Source of the DNA: Phycomyces blakesleeanus NRRL 1555(-)
Taxonomy: Eukaryota > Mucoromycota > Mucoromycetes > Mucorales > Phycomycetaceae
Length of the DNA: 64,000 bases
NCBI RefSeq assembly: GCF_001638985.1
Contig: NW_017265187.1
Coordinates: 62,001-126,000 of the forward strand
Direction of reading: 5' to 3'
Shown: in pieces, positions 45,677 through 62,972 of the stretch
Layout: each line of letters begins with the position of its first letter
How positions within the stretch are numbered: the first letter of the stretch is position 1
The notes under the pieces: generated by a model
Databases searched by the model: none
What the model was told of the DNA's origin: nothing
Seen by the model: the letters and a program-made list of their open reading frames with translations, nothing else
Position numbers and translations under genes: made by a program

Positions 45677-48600
45677 ATGAATATACTCTTACTATCTTTT
45701 GTTTGTGTTGTAATATATTCCATCGGACATGTCAATGGATCCTATTTTGTGCCCCAGAAGCTTCTTGGCGAAATGGACCAACGGTACGGATCGGCCACAT
45801 TTATACGTAACAAGACGGTCTACAACTATGGAGGCAACACATACGCAGACCAACTGTCAAATGGCATGAGCTCCACATCATTATCAAGCATAGGAAATGT
45901 GGTGTACGAAGAGCTGCCTACAAGCCCAACCGATCCACACTGCTCCTATCCTTCTACAGTCTACCTCCCCGGAAATGATACCGTCTTGTTATTCTGTGGC
46001 GAATTGTCAGATGACTCGGACAGCACAATACTGACCATATGGTCTTACAACTTTGACACCCAGAATCCTACCTGGACTGAGATTGCACCCATCATCGACC
46101 AGGGACTCCTAACTGTTGAGGCAAGGTTCAATGCTGTCCTGGGATCCAATGGAAAGGTCTACATTTACTTTAACTATCTGACCACAACTGCAAATAAAAC
46201 CAACGAGTTTATCTCTTTCGATCCGACCACCCGTCACATAACAGATCTTTCAAAGAATATTCCTCTACACCTGCTGTATACTTCTACTGTTGCCCTTCCG
46301 TAAGTAGCCTTTCAAACAAAACTTTCAAGTATTAACTGTTTATACATCTATTTATTGATTAGTAATGGATTAATAGTATTCTCTGCTGGAAAAACAAAGA
46401 CAGATGCTTCAACAGCAGAGTTTATGCCTGCAAACCAAGTGTATGTGTACAATGTTAATGACAATACTTGGAGAAACCAACTTGTTAGTGGATATGCTTT
46501 TCTACCAAGAAACTATCCCAATTCTGCACTCGGTAAGACTTTAACAAAAGAAAGCTACACACGTATTTACACTAAATTTATTTGTATATATATATATATA
46601 TAGGGTCTGATAACCAAACCATTTTCTTGTTTGGAGGTAAGAATGAATCGATATTGTGTAAATGCTAGCAAAATACTTATCAGCTTTTTATTTTATTACT
46701 TCCAATATATATATATATAATAGGCATATCTCCTCATCTTGATGGAGTAGACGCCATGTACAACGATTTGCTGCTCCTAAACACAACCACATGGAGCTGG
46801 TCGCTTTTTGAAGCTGGTGGCTATCCGCCAGCTCCTCGGTTGTATGCCTCCATGGGATTTATACAAGATGATATTCTATCAATCTCTTTTGGTGAGTTGA
46901 TAACATATTATTTTGTCTTATTTTTATTTATTTCTGCACTAAAAATCATATCTCATCTCATCTTTGCTTTGCTTTGCTTCATTTAAATTATTTTGTTAAA
47001 ATTGGCATAGGTATACTGACACCGAATCCAAGAAACGATGTAAACTTTCTCAGATACAGTGCGGATGAAAAAACACCTTCGTATTGGATGCGAGACTGGG
47101 AAGAGTACCAAAACGGCCAAACTCCAGTCGTAGTAGAGAAAAAGGGTCTAAAGCCAGGCGCTATTGCTGGCATAGCTATCGGTTCATTAGCAGCTCTTGC
47201 CTTGATGTCGGCGTACCTATGGAATTCATGGAGCCCAAGGCAAGTCAACAGATATATTGTTTAATCTATAGTGTATTTTATTGTTATTATCATTATGCTA
47301 ATAACGCTTGCTTTTCATGGGGTTTTTAGATCTGGTGAGCCAATTTGGGCTGAAATAAGTCGAATTGTTTTCCAGTGCATTGGCTATCTTTTGCTGGCAG
47401 CGTACCTGGTGTATATTATAATGGATGTCGTGAATAGCCCAAAGGCTATTATCACTTTGAGAAATAGTGCTCTTACCTTGAAGACACCTGGTAAGTATAT
47501 TGACTTAGTTGACCAGCATATGAAAAATAAGAAGAAAAAAATCTAAACAATCTTTATTTGACTTTTTAATTAAAACAGACATTCGGTTCTGTTTCGACGG
47601 TTGGAATAACAGCCTGTCCGTCAATGAATACTTACGACCTCACATGAGATGCTCTACGGATGAGGGATATGACTGTACTCAGCACATAACTTCACTCAAT
47701 ATGTCGATCCACAAACCGGCTTTTTCAGAACACATGGGCGAAATTACCTGTTTCTTGTATGCGGCACCCAGCAAATTCGTCTTGACTGATCCTACTCGTA
47801 GAATTGGCAATGGTTCATCATTAGACTTTTCATTTTACGGAGATCCTACTGCTTCTGGTGCTATACATGCTGTATTTTTCCCACCTGGGATGGATCCCAA
47901 CATTATTCTGTACAATATCAACACCACTGACATTGATCCAATTATAACTCCAGAACAAATGGATGACTGGGTGGTTGCTGACTTGGGTGATCGATATGCT
48001 GAGAATGTATACACTATCAACCCTAATTCCACTACCACTCTTGGATATGAACTTCAGAGCTACCAGCACCTGACAGACGATGGTTGGAACAACGTAGGAT
48101 TCTCTCCAAATGTAGAAAAGATACCCCAGATCAGTACGACATTTCGTTCAGGAACTATGAGCAAAGGCACACGAAGTCTGGCTTACATCATTAGTACCTT
48201 AAAGGTCTTTCCAAACGAGTATGTTGATGTGATTTTGCAAGAGAAAAAGACGTCGACACTTCTGGATGCACTTGGATCTGCAGGTGGTGTGTTGAGTCTT
48301 ATAATGGGTGTCCAGCTGTGGCTATTTGGTTTCCGTCCTCAATCGCCTTGGGGTGTTGTCCATCGATGGTCTATTGGGCGTATGAGTCACTCGATTAAAG
48401 AGAGTCTAAGATCCGGATTTGACCCTACACACAAGTCTATTCCGTTTGTTGATCCTATTGGCCAACCCATATTATCCTCTAATTCGTACTATAATTCTCC
48501 TCATATTGCTACCGGTGGTCTTAGTGGTGCTACTACTGCTGCTTCTGCTGGCGGCGGCGTTGTCGCTACTAGTTCTGGTTCTGGTGATATTTGTGCTACA

Positions 48601-48882
48601 GGCTATTCAGATATTGAAGGCAAAGATACCGCACAGCTTTTAACCGAGCCAGGAACACAAATTCCTGGCCAACTGCAACGACTGAGTCAAGTGGAGGAGA
48701 GAATGCAGCTTATGGAACAAATGTTGAAAGCTTACTATATTGACACTGAGATCTTTAAACAGTTTTCACAGTCAGTCAAGACGAGCCAACCTGACTTATC
48801 AAGATTAGATGTAGTTGAAAGTATACCAATAACAGAATCAGGAGAAATGCGACAAAGATTGTGGGGTAGAGACAATGTCTAA
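45677..48882 (+). CDS. Large kelch-repeat membrane protein, 7 exons, 895 aa, one GC-AG intron
   Basis: Exons: 45677-46299, 46363-46532, 46604-46636, 46724-46891, 47011-47239, 47330-47490, 47579-48882; total 2688 nt. A signal peptide (MNILLLSFVCVVIYSIGHVNG) leads an extracellular kelch/galactose-oxidase-like propeller (residues about 23-360; for example YGGNTYAD, TIFLFGG, GGYPPAPRLYASMGF) with several NxT/NxS sites. Membrane helices follow at about 381-400 (GAIAGIAIGSLAALALMSAY), 419-438 (VFQCIGYLLLAAYLVYII) and 690-713 (SAGGVLSLIMGVQLWLFGF). Between them is a large second extracytoplasmic region with Cys residues. The C-terminus is Gly/Ser-rich with a short coiled coil (LSQVEERMQLMEQMLKAY). 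Intron 5 (47240-47329) starts GCAAGT. The function is unknown; a cell-surface or wall-sensing role is only a guess. Confidence 0.85.
47240..47329 (+). other. GC-AG intron in the kelch gene
   Basis: The exon ends AAG, the intron opens GCAAGT and closes TTTTTAG. This donor is the only one that joins WNSWSPR to SGEPIW in frame, and AG|GCAAGT is the strong consensus for GC introns. Confidence 0.75.
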
Positions 48883-51800
48883 AGGATCTTGTATTTTATA
48901 TCTTGTACCTTATATTTTGGTACCTTGTATTTTTTTTTATATTTTTTATGTATAAATGTATCCACGCACATATACTCTTTTGTACTGTTCTAGAAAAGAA
49001 CATTTGAAAGATGTATAAAGAATGTATTTATTGATTCATTATAGAGCCAAAGAAAATCAATAGATAATAATAATAATAAAAAGGCTTTTTGGGTATATGT
49101 ATTATGGTATACTCTTGTATTGCTAAAGGACTGGTTTGGATTCATATTTTCTATTGATTACTGAAGATAATGGTATGATTTTATCACAATTATGTTTTGT
49201 TCGATTTGTTGCAAGTAAGTTGTAAGAAGGTGTATGATGTGAAATTGATCTTTTATACTCGGGGCTTGTTTGATAGTTATGTACCCTTTGAATATTTAAT
49301 TTAGTGGATGACTAAAGGTAGTTGATAGAGTTCCAATAGAAAATAAAATAAAAAGTGCCGATGATTTGAGCACAAAGAGTACATGACGTAGATTTTATAA
49401 TGATCGTACCATAGACTTATTGGTTATGAGTGTATGAAAAGTAAAATGTGTAAGAGACAGCCGAATTGATTTTTAGTATAGGTATACTACTTACAAATGT
49501 TCCAGACACTTCAAATAAATAAGGCTTGTTACTTTTGGGTACCCACTGTCTTGATTAGAAGAAAGGAAATACGAGGGAAGAAGGGAGGTAATGTGAGATA
49601 ATATGAGGTGAGGTGGGAGTACACAGATAATGATTTTATAAGATCCTTTGATCTCGATAACAGTAAAGAGCAAGTAAAGATTTTCTGTGGCACAAAAAAA
49701 AAAGACTGAAAGACGTCGCTTGGACGTCATTCAATAAATAAATAAATCAGAAGATAGAGCAGAGCACTCCACTGAACGGATCGTAGACTTTAATGACCCA
49801 CTTGCATTGTCCAAAACTGACTATGAGACGTGCACAAGAAAGTACAGCAGGCAAAGAAATTTGTGTAGAAAACTAAACAATCTATTCAAGATATGCTTTT
49901 ATCGGTCTGTTAAAATTGTGTTGATTGTTTTTAGTATGATATAGATACAGTCGTATTTCTGGTGTATTATTGTCTATATCTATATATGTCCCTGTAGCTG
50001 TAGCTGTAGCTGTAGCTGTAGCTGTAACTGTAACTGTAACTGTGCGTGAGATCGAGAGAAGGAGATAAAGACATGGATTTTTTCTTAAAAAAAAGGATAG
50101 TCCATGTTTCACGATAAACCTATTGTGGCTGTATTGTTTCTACAAAACTCACCTGTCCCCAGATATCGGGTTATGCTGATTATATATGTATTATATATTG
50201 TATATTATATATATATATATACTAAAAAGAAGAAGTAATTAAATTCTGAAACGACGTGTGGCCCATTGGTGATATTCTTTTTAAATCAACAGCTTGGATA
50301 AAGATGGCTTATCAAATCACAGTTTAATACATTCACACACAAAAATTGATCATGCACCCATTCACACAAATATGTATATATGTGTGTATTAAGTTATCTA
50401 TTGTATGCCAGAAATACTTGTTTAAAGCACTAAAGATCCAGCCAAAGCCCAAAACTTAGTATTATACTTTTAAGAAGAAAAAACAAGGTCTGAAGAATCA
50501 ATTGGTTAACTGGCAATTGCAATTATTTCCTTTTCGTACCAACAGTCGATAAAATAAAAGAAAATAAAATAAAATGAAGAGAAAGAAAGAGGCATATGGC
50601 TAGTGGATAAATATGAGATCAAATGTCTAAAATTTTGAAGACTATCCTCAACAAGAAACACACATATACGCATGTTTTATATGAATATGTATTTTATTTA
50701 ACAACATAAGCTAGTAAACACTCACGCCACCCCCAAAAGAGTGTGATAGACATTGTGTCTTTGTTTGTATGTGATTTGCAATGTATTGGCTCAGCTTGGT
50801 CAATATCCTTTACTTTGCTTCCTACCAGTGAATAATATCTCTCCCTCTATCTTGTCTTGGTAGTAAGTTTGAAATACACTACTTGTAAATGTTTCTTTTC
50901 TTTTTTTTCCCATTGTAGCTTCATTGTGTGGGACAAATGATAAGTTGATTGCGTGCTTCCATCGCTTGTTTGACCATTTCTTTCATTCATTCATTCTTTT
51001 AAAACACTCATGTCCAGTTTATGTATGCAAGTGTTTGTGTTTGGGGGGGACGCTGACAAATTGATTGAATATTCAATTTATCATTTTCATGTAAATACAT
51101 AATAAATAGATATATATATATAAATATTAATCAGTAACGGATAATTTATTGATTTATACCGAAAATAAAAGAAGTATATTTCCGATTCGATTGAGCTATA
51201 TACCAAAATTGTGTTTGGAATTATTATTAATTATTAATGATAAAAAAAAAGACTTGGATTGTACAAAGAGAAAGTTTGTCGGTGTGTATAGATTTTGAAT
51301 TTATAGAAAGTTAAGGAAGTTGTGTAAAATAAAGAGGATGATTTTTGGGCTAATAGTAAAATGACACCCAAATTGACAAGTATGTTGTCAAAATAATAAA
51401 GCGTTATTTACTTGGTGAATGGGTAAAAAAGTGCATGAGTTGTAGTAAAAAATGAGTGCTATTTTGTTTTTTTATATTTATTTTTTGTCTGTACAGTTAC
51501 AGAAATATATATAAAATCCTTTTAATACCTTGGTGACAGTCAAGACTAGCAACATCATTAACAATAATGACATGTTGGAAAATATTATATCTGTTATATA
51601 AAATGGTATGGGATATCTTTTAGGCAAAATCATTTCAAGAAATTTCATCACCTCTTCCCTTCAATACCTTGGATACACACAGACAAATAAAAATAATTAT
51701 AAAATAAAAAAAAACAAAAAAAAACATTGCTCATTTTAATCCCCACAGTCACACACCCACACTTTACACTTTACACTTTACACTGTACACTGTATACTGT

Positions 51801-51930
51801 ACACATATACCCTCATATAACCCGCGTGCGCACTACATAGTACATTCACATCTACATCTACATTCATTCACATTACAATTTTTTTTCTTAAAAAAATAAA
51901 AGGAAGTCCTTTTATTATTTATTGCTAAGC
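48883..51930. other. Long intergenic region with microsatellites
   Basis: About 3 kb without a supported gene. It includes a CTGTAG/CTGTAA hexamer array (49992-50043), TA repeats (about 50200-50220) and, just before the oxygenase gene, ACTTTACACTTTACACTGTACACTG-type repeats (51765-51800). A pyrimidine/A-rich leader precedes the ATG at 51931. Confidence 0.5.
49992..50043 (+). repeat. Hexanucleotide microsatellite (CTGTAG)6(CTGTAA)3
   Basis: Nine hexamer units, with a single A/G change splitting the array into two sub-blocks. Confidence 0.9.
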
Positions 51931-52602
51931 ATGGCAAAGTCAAAGAAGGCTCAGTCTGAACCACCAAAAGTGCCTAAATTACCTACCTTGAGTCCTAAAA
52001 AAGATTTGGTGGTAACCGAAGTAGAGCCGAGACAGATCTATTTGATCCATGACTTCTTTACTGCCAAGGAGTGCAATTCACTCATTCAACATTTTGAAAC
52101 ACATCTTCCTCTTCAGCAAGTGTCTACGACTCCTAGACCTGGAGAGGCGTTCCGTAGTAATGATCGACAGTCGTTTGAGGATCCTATATTTGCTCAGAGA
52201 CTTTGGCAGTTGGGGCTGGATAAAGTGTGCCGGCTGACTGAGGGAATCCAAGGCTTGGCACTTCCACGTCAACCGGTTGGACTGAATTCAAACTTGCGGA
52301 TTTATCGGTATCGCCCGGGCCAGATGTTCCAGGCACATTATGACGAGAGCGTCAAGGATGCGGCAAGCGGACTGTGGACTGAATGGACCCTGCTGATCTA
52401 TTTGAATGAGGAAATGGAAGGAGGTGAGACAGTATTTTACAAATCTGTGTCCAAGAGACGTCTTGGAGATCCGATTGTTGTCCAGCCACAGCAAGGTATG
52501 GCTTTATTGCATGCACACGATAAAAACTGCATGCTTCACGAGGGTAAAGAGGTTAAAAAGGGTGTTAAATGGGTTCTACGAAGCGATGTGCTTGTAGGAT
52601 AA
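51931..52602 (+). CDS. 2-oxoglutarate/Fe(II)-dependent oxygenase (prolyl 4-hydroxylase-like fold), 223 aa
   Basis: Single exon; the first ATG in frame is at 51931. The Fe-binding H-x-D is HYD (His136, Asp138) in GQMFQAHYDESVKD, and the distal His is His203 in CMLHEGKEVKKG. The following KWVLRSDVLV holds the Arg expected to bind 2-oxoglutarate (about residue 217). The core phrases WTLLIYLNEEMEGGETVFY and LNSNLRIYRYRPG are typical of the family. A basic N-terminal 30 residues precede it; there is no signal peptide, so it is probably cytosolic or nuclear. The substrate (protein prolyl or other) is not predictable. Confidence 0.88.
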   Translation: MAKSKKAQSEPPKVPKLPTLSPKKDLVVTEVEPRQIYLIHDFFTAKECNSLIQHFETHLPLQQVSTTPRPGEAFRSNDRQSFEDPIFAQRLWQLGLDKVCRLTEGIQGLALPRQPVGLNSNLRIYRYRPGQMFQAHYDESVKDAASGLWTEWTLLIYLNEEMEGGETVFYKSVSKRRLGDPIVVQPQQGMALLHAHDKNCMLHEGKEVKKGVKWVLRSDVLVG

Positions 52603-55521
52603 ATAACTAGATATATATAAGAAGAGAGAAAGATGCAGACAGACACATACCTTGGATGTGTCATAATGATACAAATAATTATAAAAATTATAAAAATTAT
52701 AATAATGATGATTCAAATTCTGTAATATTTTTATTTATTTATTTTACGAATGACCAGGAAGAAATATAGTCTTGTTATATAAATATCGATATATCGATAT
52801 ATCGATATATCAGTATCTTGTATAAATTTATGGCTTGACTTTTCTCTCTCTCTCTCTCTCTTATATTTATATATTTCAATTCATTTTATTCAAAAATAAA
52901 AACAATATTTATATATTTATAACGAATTATTAAATTTAGAATATCAAATGTATCATTTCTTATTTTATAAAGATTGCATGTATTGAATCGGCTTTCCATA
53001 CTACAATGAATAGGACCAAAAGGAGAAGAAGAAGAAGAATAAGAAGTAGTATATATTATAATTATTATTGTTAATATGTTATCCAAGCATAGTATTATAC
53101 GATTGTGATTTAGTACAATGCTCTGTAATGACGTCAAAATAAAAGAAAGAAAGAAGGGGGGATGGAGAGGGACCCATAAAGCTCGGTTCTTGTGTGTGAA
53201 TATGAGAGATAAAGTTCAAAAAGAAGTCTAGAAACCAAGGCGTTAATTCGAAATATTTCCTTTTTGTCTTTTCTTTTTCTTTCTTTTCTTTTCTGCTTCT
53301 TCCAAATATATATGTAAGTTTATTGTATAACAATGGATAATGCTCATCAGCTATATAAATAAAGAAACTACCAAGCAACCCAGCACATTTGTATATAAAT
53401 ACAAATACAAATATAACTATAAATATATCTTATCACCAAAGGAGATATTTTACAAGTTAATAATAATAATAATACTTAAAAGAAAGAGAGTTTGGTTCCT
53501 AGTTACCATACCAACATGTCTTTTATCATTATATATAATTGTTTCCATGCCAACAAATTTATTATTCCTTTTTATTTATTTATCCTATCAAATAGAATAA
53601 GATAAAATAAAATAAAATACACTAAAATCGAACATGGGTTGTGCATGACCTTTTCATTCCAGATCACTCGATAGAACCTGACAAAGAGAACTTGCTAACA
53701 ACTTGGCGCAGCCCGTAGTCTCCGTACACCATGTGTGACGGGTGTCAGGACATCGTTGTTCCCAGACAGACAAGTCATGCTCTTCTATTTGTCAATATTC
53801 TTTTTATTTTATTTTATTTTATTTTATTTTGTGGTTTCTCTAGAAACCTAATTAAATTATGTTTCCGCAGTCAAATTATATAGCTTGATTCTAATGGGGA
53901 GCACAAAAATGATATCCAGAAAGATATATATATATATACATTAAAAAAAAAAGAAAAGGGGGTGGTCAAGTAAAGTTTAACAAAATGAAATAGAGTATGA
54001 ATATGAATACGAGTTTGTCTTGTTCTCTTTATCTCCTTTGGCCTTGAATAGCCCAGTTGTTCTGGTCGTTACATCTTGCAATGTACCATATGGCATCTTT
54101 TGTATTGTATTGGATTGCATTAATTTTTGGTACACTGCTCACATAGCTATCTTTTAATATAGGTAAATAAATAAATAGATAACTAAAAGGGTTCATTTGT
54201 GGAGCTGTGTAAAGTGGCTTGAGGAAAGGAGATATAGTGGAGATCTGTATTGGATTTCTCTTTCTCATTGTTAAAAGTCAAATCAAGGTGTCTTATTTAC
54301 TTGATTATTTATTTGATCTGTCTACTTTTATTTATTTATATATTTATATTAAAAATAAAAGATGAAAAGAGAGATAGAGAGAGAGAGGATTGCAGAGCAA
54401 AGTTGCCTCTCAGCCGTGATCTGTTTGCTTTGCAATATGTAGTATGTAGTGTAGACAATGATTCAAGGATCAACAGCGCCAGATATACATCAATATCGAT
54501 ATAGATAATGATAAAAGAAAGTATTTTTGAGGTTGGTCCTGTCAGATTTTGTTTCCCCCCTTCTTTTTACCTTTTAGTTAATTAATGATAAGCAATAATA
54601 ATATAATAGAAATAATAAATAAAGTAGTGATGCTCATATTCATGTTCATGTTTTGTAACCTAGCAATAGATAACTCTTTTTATTTATATTATTCTCATTC
54701 TAAATAATTTGTTCCTTTGAGTCCAATATTCTCCACAAAAAAAATGTATATATATATATATATATATATTGTGTACGTGTGTGCTATTTCTATCTGGTCC
54801 AAATGTTGGAAATGTATGAAACACGCAAATAAAAAATAAAATAGAAATTAAAATATATTTTTTAAAAAAAAACCATATTTATATATATATGACCCGGGCG
54901 TCCGTCATATGGTTCTACCGGTACAACCTTGCCAAAATAAAGAAAGACCGATCCCAATACACAAGATAAAAAGAAAATATAAAGAAGAGGGCTTTGTGGA
55001 AAAGATATTAGAATAGGTAAAAATTAAAATTGAATTTAAATAAGAATAAGGGTAAGAAGTAGAAGAAGTAGAAGAAGTAGATGAAGGGGAGAGCCATTAT
55101 CTATGCAATTATATTAGTTTGCAGATAAAAGAGAATGAACACATAGTCAATATATATATATATATCACAAGACAAAGTGATCGTTTCTACTAACAAAGAG
55201 CAAAAAAAAAAATCAAAAAAGGGGGAGGCGGTGTTGCACTAGGACCATCCTAAAAAACAAAACCCAAAAAAAAATACGACCAATTTTCTTTTTCTTTGAA
55301 AGATATAAAAAGATCCATGCTTTTATTTGTCTTTTTTGTCTTTCTTTTTTTTCCTGTTTTATTTACACTTCTTTTCTTTTTCTTTTCTTTTATATAAGAA
55401 AACAAGAAATTACATTAAAACGCGAAAACGCAAACAGACAAACACAAAAACGCAAAAAGCGAAAGAAAATAAAGATTATAATTATTATTATATACCAACC
55501 GTAAACGCATAATACAATACC
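52603..55521. other. Long intergenic region, low complexity, no gene supported
   Basis: About 2.9 kb, with repeats ATCGATAT (52785-52812), CT (52843-52862), TTTTA arrays (53800-53830), TA arrays (54745-54768) and AGAAGT repeats (55055-55080). The higher-complexity patch 53640-53780 has no ORF. The last 300 bases are a pyrimidine-rich then A-rich leader of the forkhead gene. Confidence 0.5.
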
Positions 55522-57969
55522 ATGGTGACAAAATCAATCAAGTCAGAGGAACACCCTAGTTACTCTGAATCATGCTTCCAGATCTTCACACCTATTGAAT
55601 CCAATATGTCCCAGACACCTGCAGTCAGAAGCACAGAAAATCAATCAAACAACACCAACAACAACAAACAGAATGCTTCCTGCATGGGAACCCTCTCATC
55701 ATTTCCAATCATCCAAGAGACACCCAAAAGAACCACATCTAATACAACAAGTAACAACCTATCTCAATCAAAGAAATCTCAATCAAACACCTCTACTACC
55801 ACCACCACCACAATCACCACCACTGCTTCTACTTTTGTTAATAAGGAACTCAAAAGAAATCCACAGCACAATCAACCATCTGAATTGAAGTTCAAAATCG
55901 AATCAATGGGTACACAACCAGAAGAAGATGACGATATCGACATGTGTCCTGCAAGAACACGCTCAGCATGGCCAGTCAACATTGTTACCTGGTGGAAGCC
56001 AAGTCAACCACGCGAGAAACCACCATATTCTTATGCAACCCTAATTGCTCATGCAATCCTGTCAAGCAAAGACGGTCGTCTTACATTAAGTGACATTTAC
56101 CGCTGGATATCAGTATACTATCCATTCTTTACTCTTGGTCGCAGAGGCTGGCAGGTAATATATATATCTACATTAGATATCTATATCTACATTTATACTT
56201 ATATTCATTATTTCTTTGTTTAGAATTCTATTCGTCACAATCTATCTTTAAACAAAAAGTGGTTTGTCAAACTCGACAGAAGACCTACCCAGGCTAATCC
56301 TGGAAAGGGTTGTTACTGGACCCTCATCTCAGGAACCGAGCAAATATTTATCGAAAGTCTCACACAGGCCGGTGGCCACAGCCGTAAGCATCACGACATT
56401 GGTCTCACCGCTGAATTATCTGCAAATCAACGCCGTGGATCGTGCTTCTATGCCCCCAGCACAGCCACCCCATTATCCTTAGCATCAGCCCTTGTATCCA
56501 GTGCCACCAATTCCTCATCCTCTCCTCTGATGGTCAGCAATGCCTATTTTGCAAGCACTCACATGTTCATCACCAGACCAGAGGACTATCAAAAGAATAC
56601 AAAAGGAAGCACAAGCAAGCCGTCATCTATGCGCCATCCGCAGCACGAGAGCGTACGCCAGAACAGTGTGCGACATACTGTCAAGGAAACATCTACACTT
56701 GCCACTTCCACTTCCACTTCCACAACTACCGGTGCTACTACCGGCTCTGCCGCTTCTGCCGCTACTTCTGCTACTACAAGTGCTACCACTAGTAGTGTCA
56801 AGGGATCTCAGCTTTCTTCTGACAAGGCCGTGGCACGTGCATCCATGTATAGTACCTTCCGAATGTCCCACACCCAGGTCACTTCTACCTCAACATCCAC
56901 ATCCACATCTACATCTAAGAAAGGCGATTTATCATCATCGTTGCGAAAGACTAGACGAAGAAAACAGCGTCAATCAGTCGGAGCTACCACTACAGTCAAT
57001 ACTACTTGCGATGATTCTGAATATGATTCTGGTGTCGATGTTGGCAATGAATACATTGGATCCATTAAGCGTCAAAAGAAAAGCAACAAGACCAAAACCA
57101 AACCAAGTGAATCAGAACAGCAAAAGGAAGAAGGAAATAATCAACTGTCGTCTTCTATTGATACATTACAAAACAATCAACAATCAATTGAACTCAATCA
57201 ACAAAACTATGTCGGAAGCCTTGGTCTTGAAGGATGGGACGAATTGCTGAACATTGACTTGGATCAACTGCGAGCTGCAACAGCCGGTCTTATGGGCGGA
57301 GGAGTGTCTGGTCTGTTTGATAATGTTGATCCTTCAAAGTTCAGTTTCGATCAGACATTACTTGGTCATAACAATACTAATATTAATGGTGTCGATGGTT
57401 CCTCCTCTTGTTCTTCCTCCCAGACCGAATGGTTGATGTCCAATGACGAGTGGCTAGCATCCATGTGTAATCCTAACGTGTTCCCTAATACTATCCAATT
57501 CAACCCATTTTCCCAGCCTTGTGTTTACCCCACTCTGCTGACCTCATCTTATGAACCTGCCCAACCTTCAACAGCAACGGTAACAAGAAATGATACTACC
57601 GCTATTGAGCCAGAGTACACCGATGTACTCGAAGAACTATTTAAATTCCAACAAGAGCAACAAAAACAAAGACAACAAGAAGAATCAAAAGAAAAGATGA
57701 ATTATCCAAGCACTGACAAACATCAGCCATTGATGATTGACTTGAGTGATGAGATTACAGCCAAATATCTTCACTTTGAGAACGACAGTGTCAATGGAGA
57801 TGAGGACAAGTGGATGTGTCCGGTGCCCAACCCATATGACGGTACCTTTGTGGACCCTCCTCTTCCTTCTTCGTCCTTATCCTCTTCTTCTTCCGTGCCT
57901 GCGACTATTGAGGGCTCTGTACTGCAAATGTCAGACTACTGTTCCATGACAGACCTCTTGTATTCCTAA
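55522..57969 (+). CDS. Forkhead transcription factor, 2 exons, 792 aa
   Basis: Exons are 55522-56154 and 56224-57969. The forkhead domain spans residues about 165-246: REKPPYSYATLIAHAIL, LTLSDIYRWISVYYPFF, then after the intron NSIRHNLSLNKKWFVKLDR and GKGCYWTLI. The intron splits the domain just before the DNA-recognition helix (NSIRHNLSLN). The N-terminus is Ser/Thr/Asn-rich with an acidic patch EEDDDIDM; the C-terminal 540 residues are disordered, with Ser/Thr repeats (encoded by an ACATCC-type repeat at 56890-56920), a basic patch RKTRRRKQR (possible nuclear signal) and a Gln-rich coiled stretch FKFQQEQQKQRQQEESK. It is nuclear and sequence-specific. The start at 55522 follows an AT-rich leader; a downstream ATG at 55606 is possible. 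Confidence 0.92.
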
Positions 57970-59504
57970 GCCAGTATATAAACATACATATACATATACA
58001 TATACATATAACATATACATATTTACATATATACATTATTATTACCATTACCATTATTCTTATTCTTATTCTTATTCATATTATCCATGCTTTTTGTTTT
58101 ATTTAATTTTATTTTGCTTTAATTTACTTTGCTTTTATTTGTTATTCTTATTAATATCTTACTATTATTATTCTTTGTTTCTGTGCGTATTTATTGATTC
58201 TACTTCTTTATATTTTGTTATATCTTCATTGTGTATTTCTTTATCTGTACTTTATACCTGCATTATCATTATGTACAAAATACGGATAATTGAATAATAA
58301 TTATATAATAAAATACAGTTAATATTCTAGTCAAATAAGGCTATTGTTATTCCCTTTGATCCAAATAGGTAAAAAAGGGTTCAATTTTCAGTTGTATTTT
58401 TTACACGTTGTACAGCCAAGCAACCTAAAAACATACGCATACATATAAAAGGAAGGGTCATCTATATCTCTATATCTATATTATTATTCGATATCTGGTG
58501 ATCGGCATAATGTTTTTTTTTTTTTTTTTTTTTTTTTACTTTCCCATCCTCTACAGAGGATGTGGCTGCTTTGGTTTAACAAGAAGCTCCAAAAAGAAGA
58601 GAGAGAGAGAAAATGGGATAATTGAGGGAACCACACAAGCACACATACACATTAAAATTTCCATTTTATTTACTACTCCTTAAATACATATATTATATAT
58701 ATGTATGAAAGAAACATTACAAACTACCCTATTATATAATATAATATCTTTTAAAATAGCTTATCAGTAAAGAAGAAGAAGAAGAAGAAGAAAAACCAAC
58801 AACCTAAATCTTGTATGTCTTAAAAGTTTTCATTGGTTTCTATTTTATCTATATTATATATAAATATTTTTCTTTTTTTTTTTTTAAAAAAAAAAGAGTT
58901 TTGGTGTACTATTTGAATATTCAGATATTCAGATATTTAGATACACATGTATACAAACAAACCTTTATTTTATATCCATATTAATGTCTATATCCATACT
59001 GATATTCAATAGGGTATCAATATCAGTATTAGTATATATTAAGGTTGAACCTGATGAGCCTTAGCCTGATTATGGGCCTGACTTGATTAACTTTAAATTA
59101 AATAAATAAAACTATAGAAAGAAACCTTGATAAGATATACTTTATTTATGTATCATGTTAAATATATAGAAGAAGGAAGAAAAGTACGCTTTATGGATCT
59201 ACTTTAACAGAACAGTGAATAATGAATTATGAATAATGAATAGAAAGTGAAGTTTGATCCACCCAAAAATATTCTTCTTCAAAAAAATAAAATAAGCATC
59301 AATGAAAACCATAATCACATAATATTCCAAACCACCAACCTATAACATCTTATTTTCCTATTCACTTATCGATTCATTCGTTTAATCATTCATTCAATGA
59401 TTTTCTTTTTACTTTATTTAGCTTTTACTTTACTTTACTGAAGTACTCTGGTTTTCCTCATTTTTTTTTGATTTTCTTTTCTTTTTCTTTCTTTCATTCT
59501 TGTT
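57970..59504. other. Convergent intergenic region
   Basis: The 3' space of the forkhead gene and of CDC48. It contains ATACAT repeats (about 57985-58030), a T-run (58512-58540) and GAAGAA repeats (58770-58795). No gene seen. Confidence 0.5.

Positions 59505-62972
<3,468 letters not shown>

Noticed and set aside
49992..50043. CRISPR-like array
   Set aside because: The repeats are 6 bp without spacers, a simple microsatellite; no CRISPR is expected in a eukaryote.
53640..53780. Possible structured RNA in a GC-richer patch
   Set aside because: No conserved RNA motif, no tRNA-like boxes and no clear stem could be identified.
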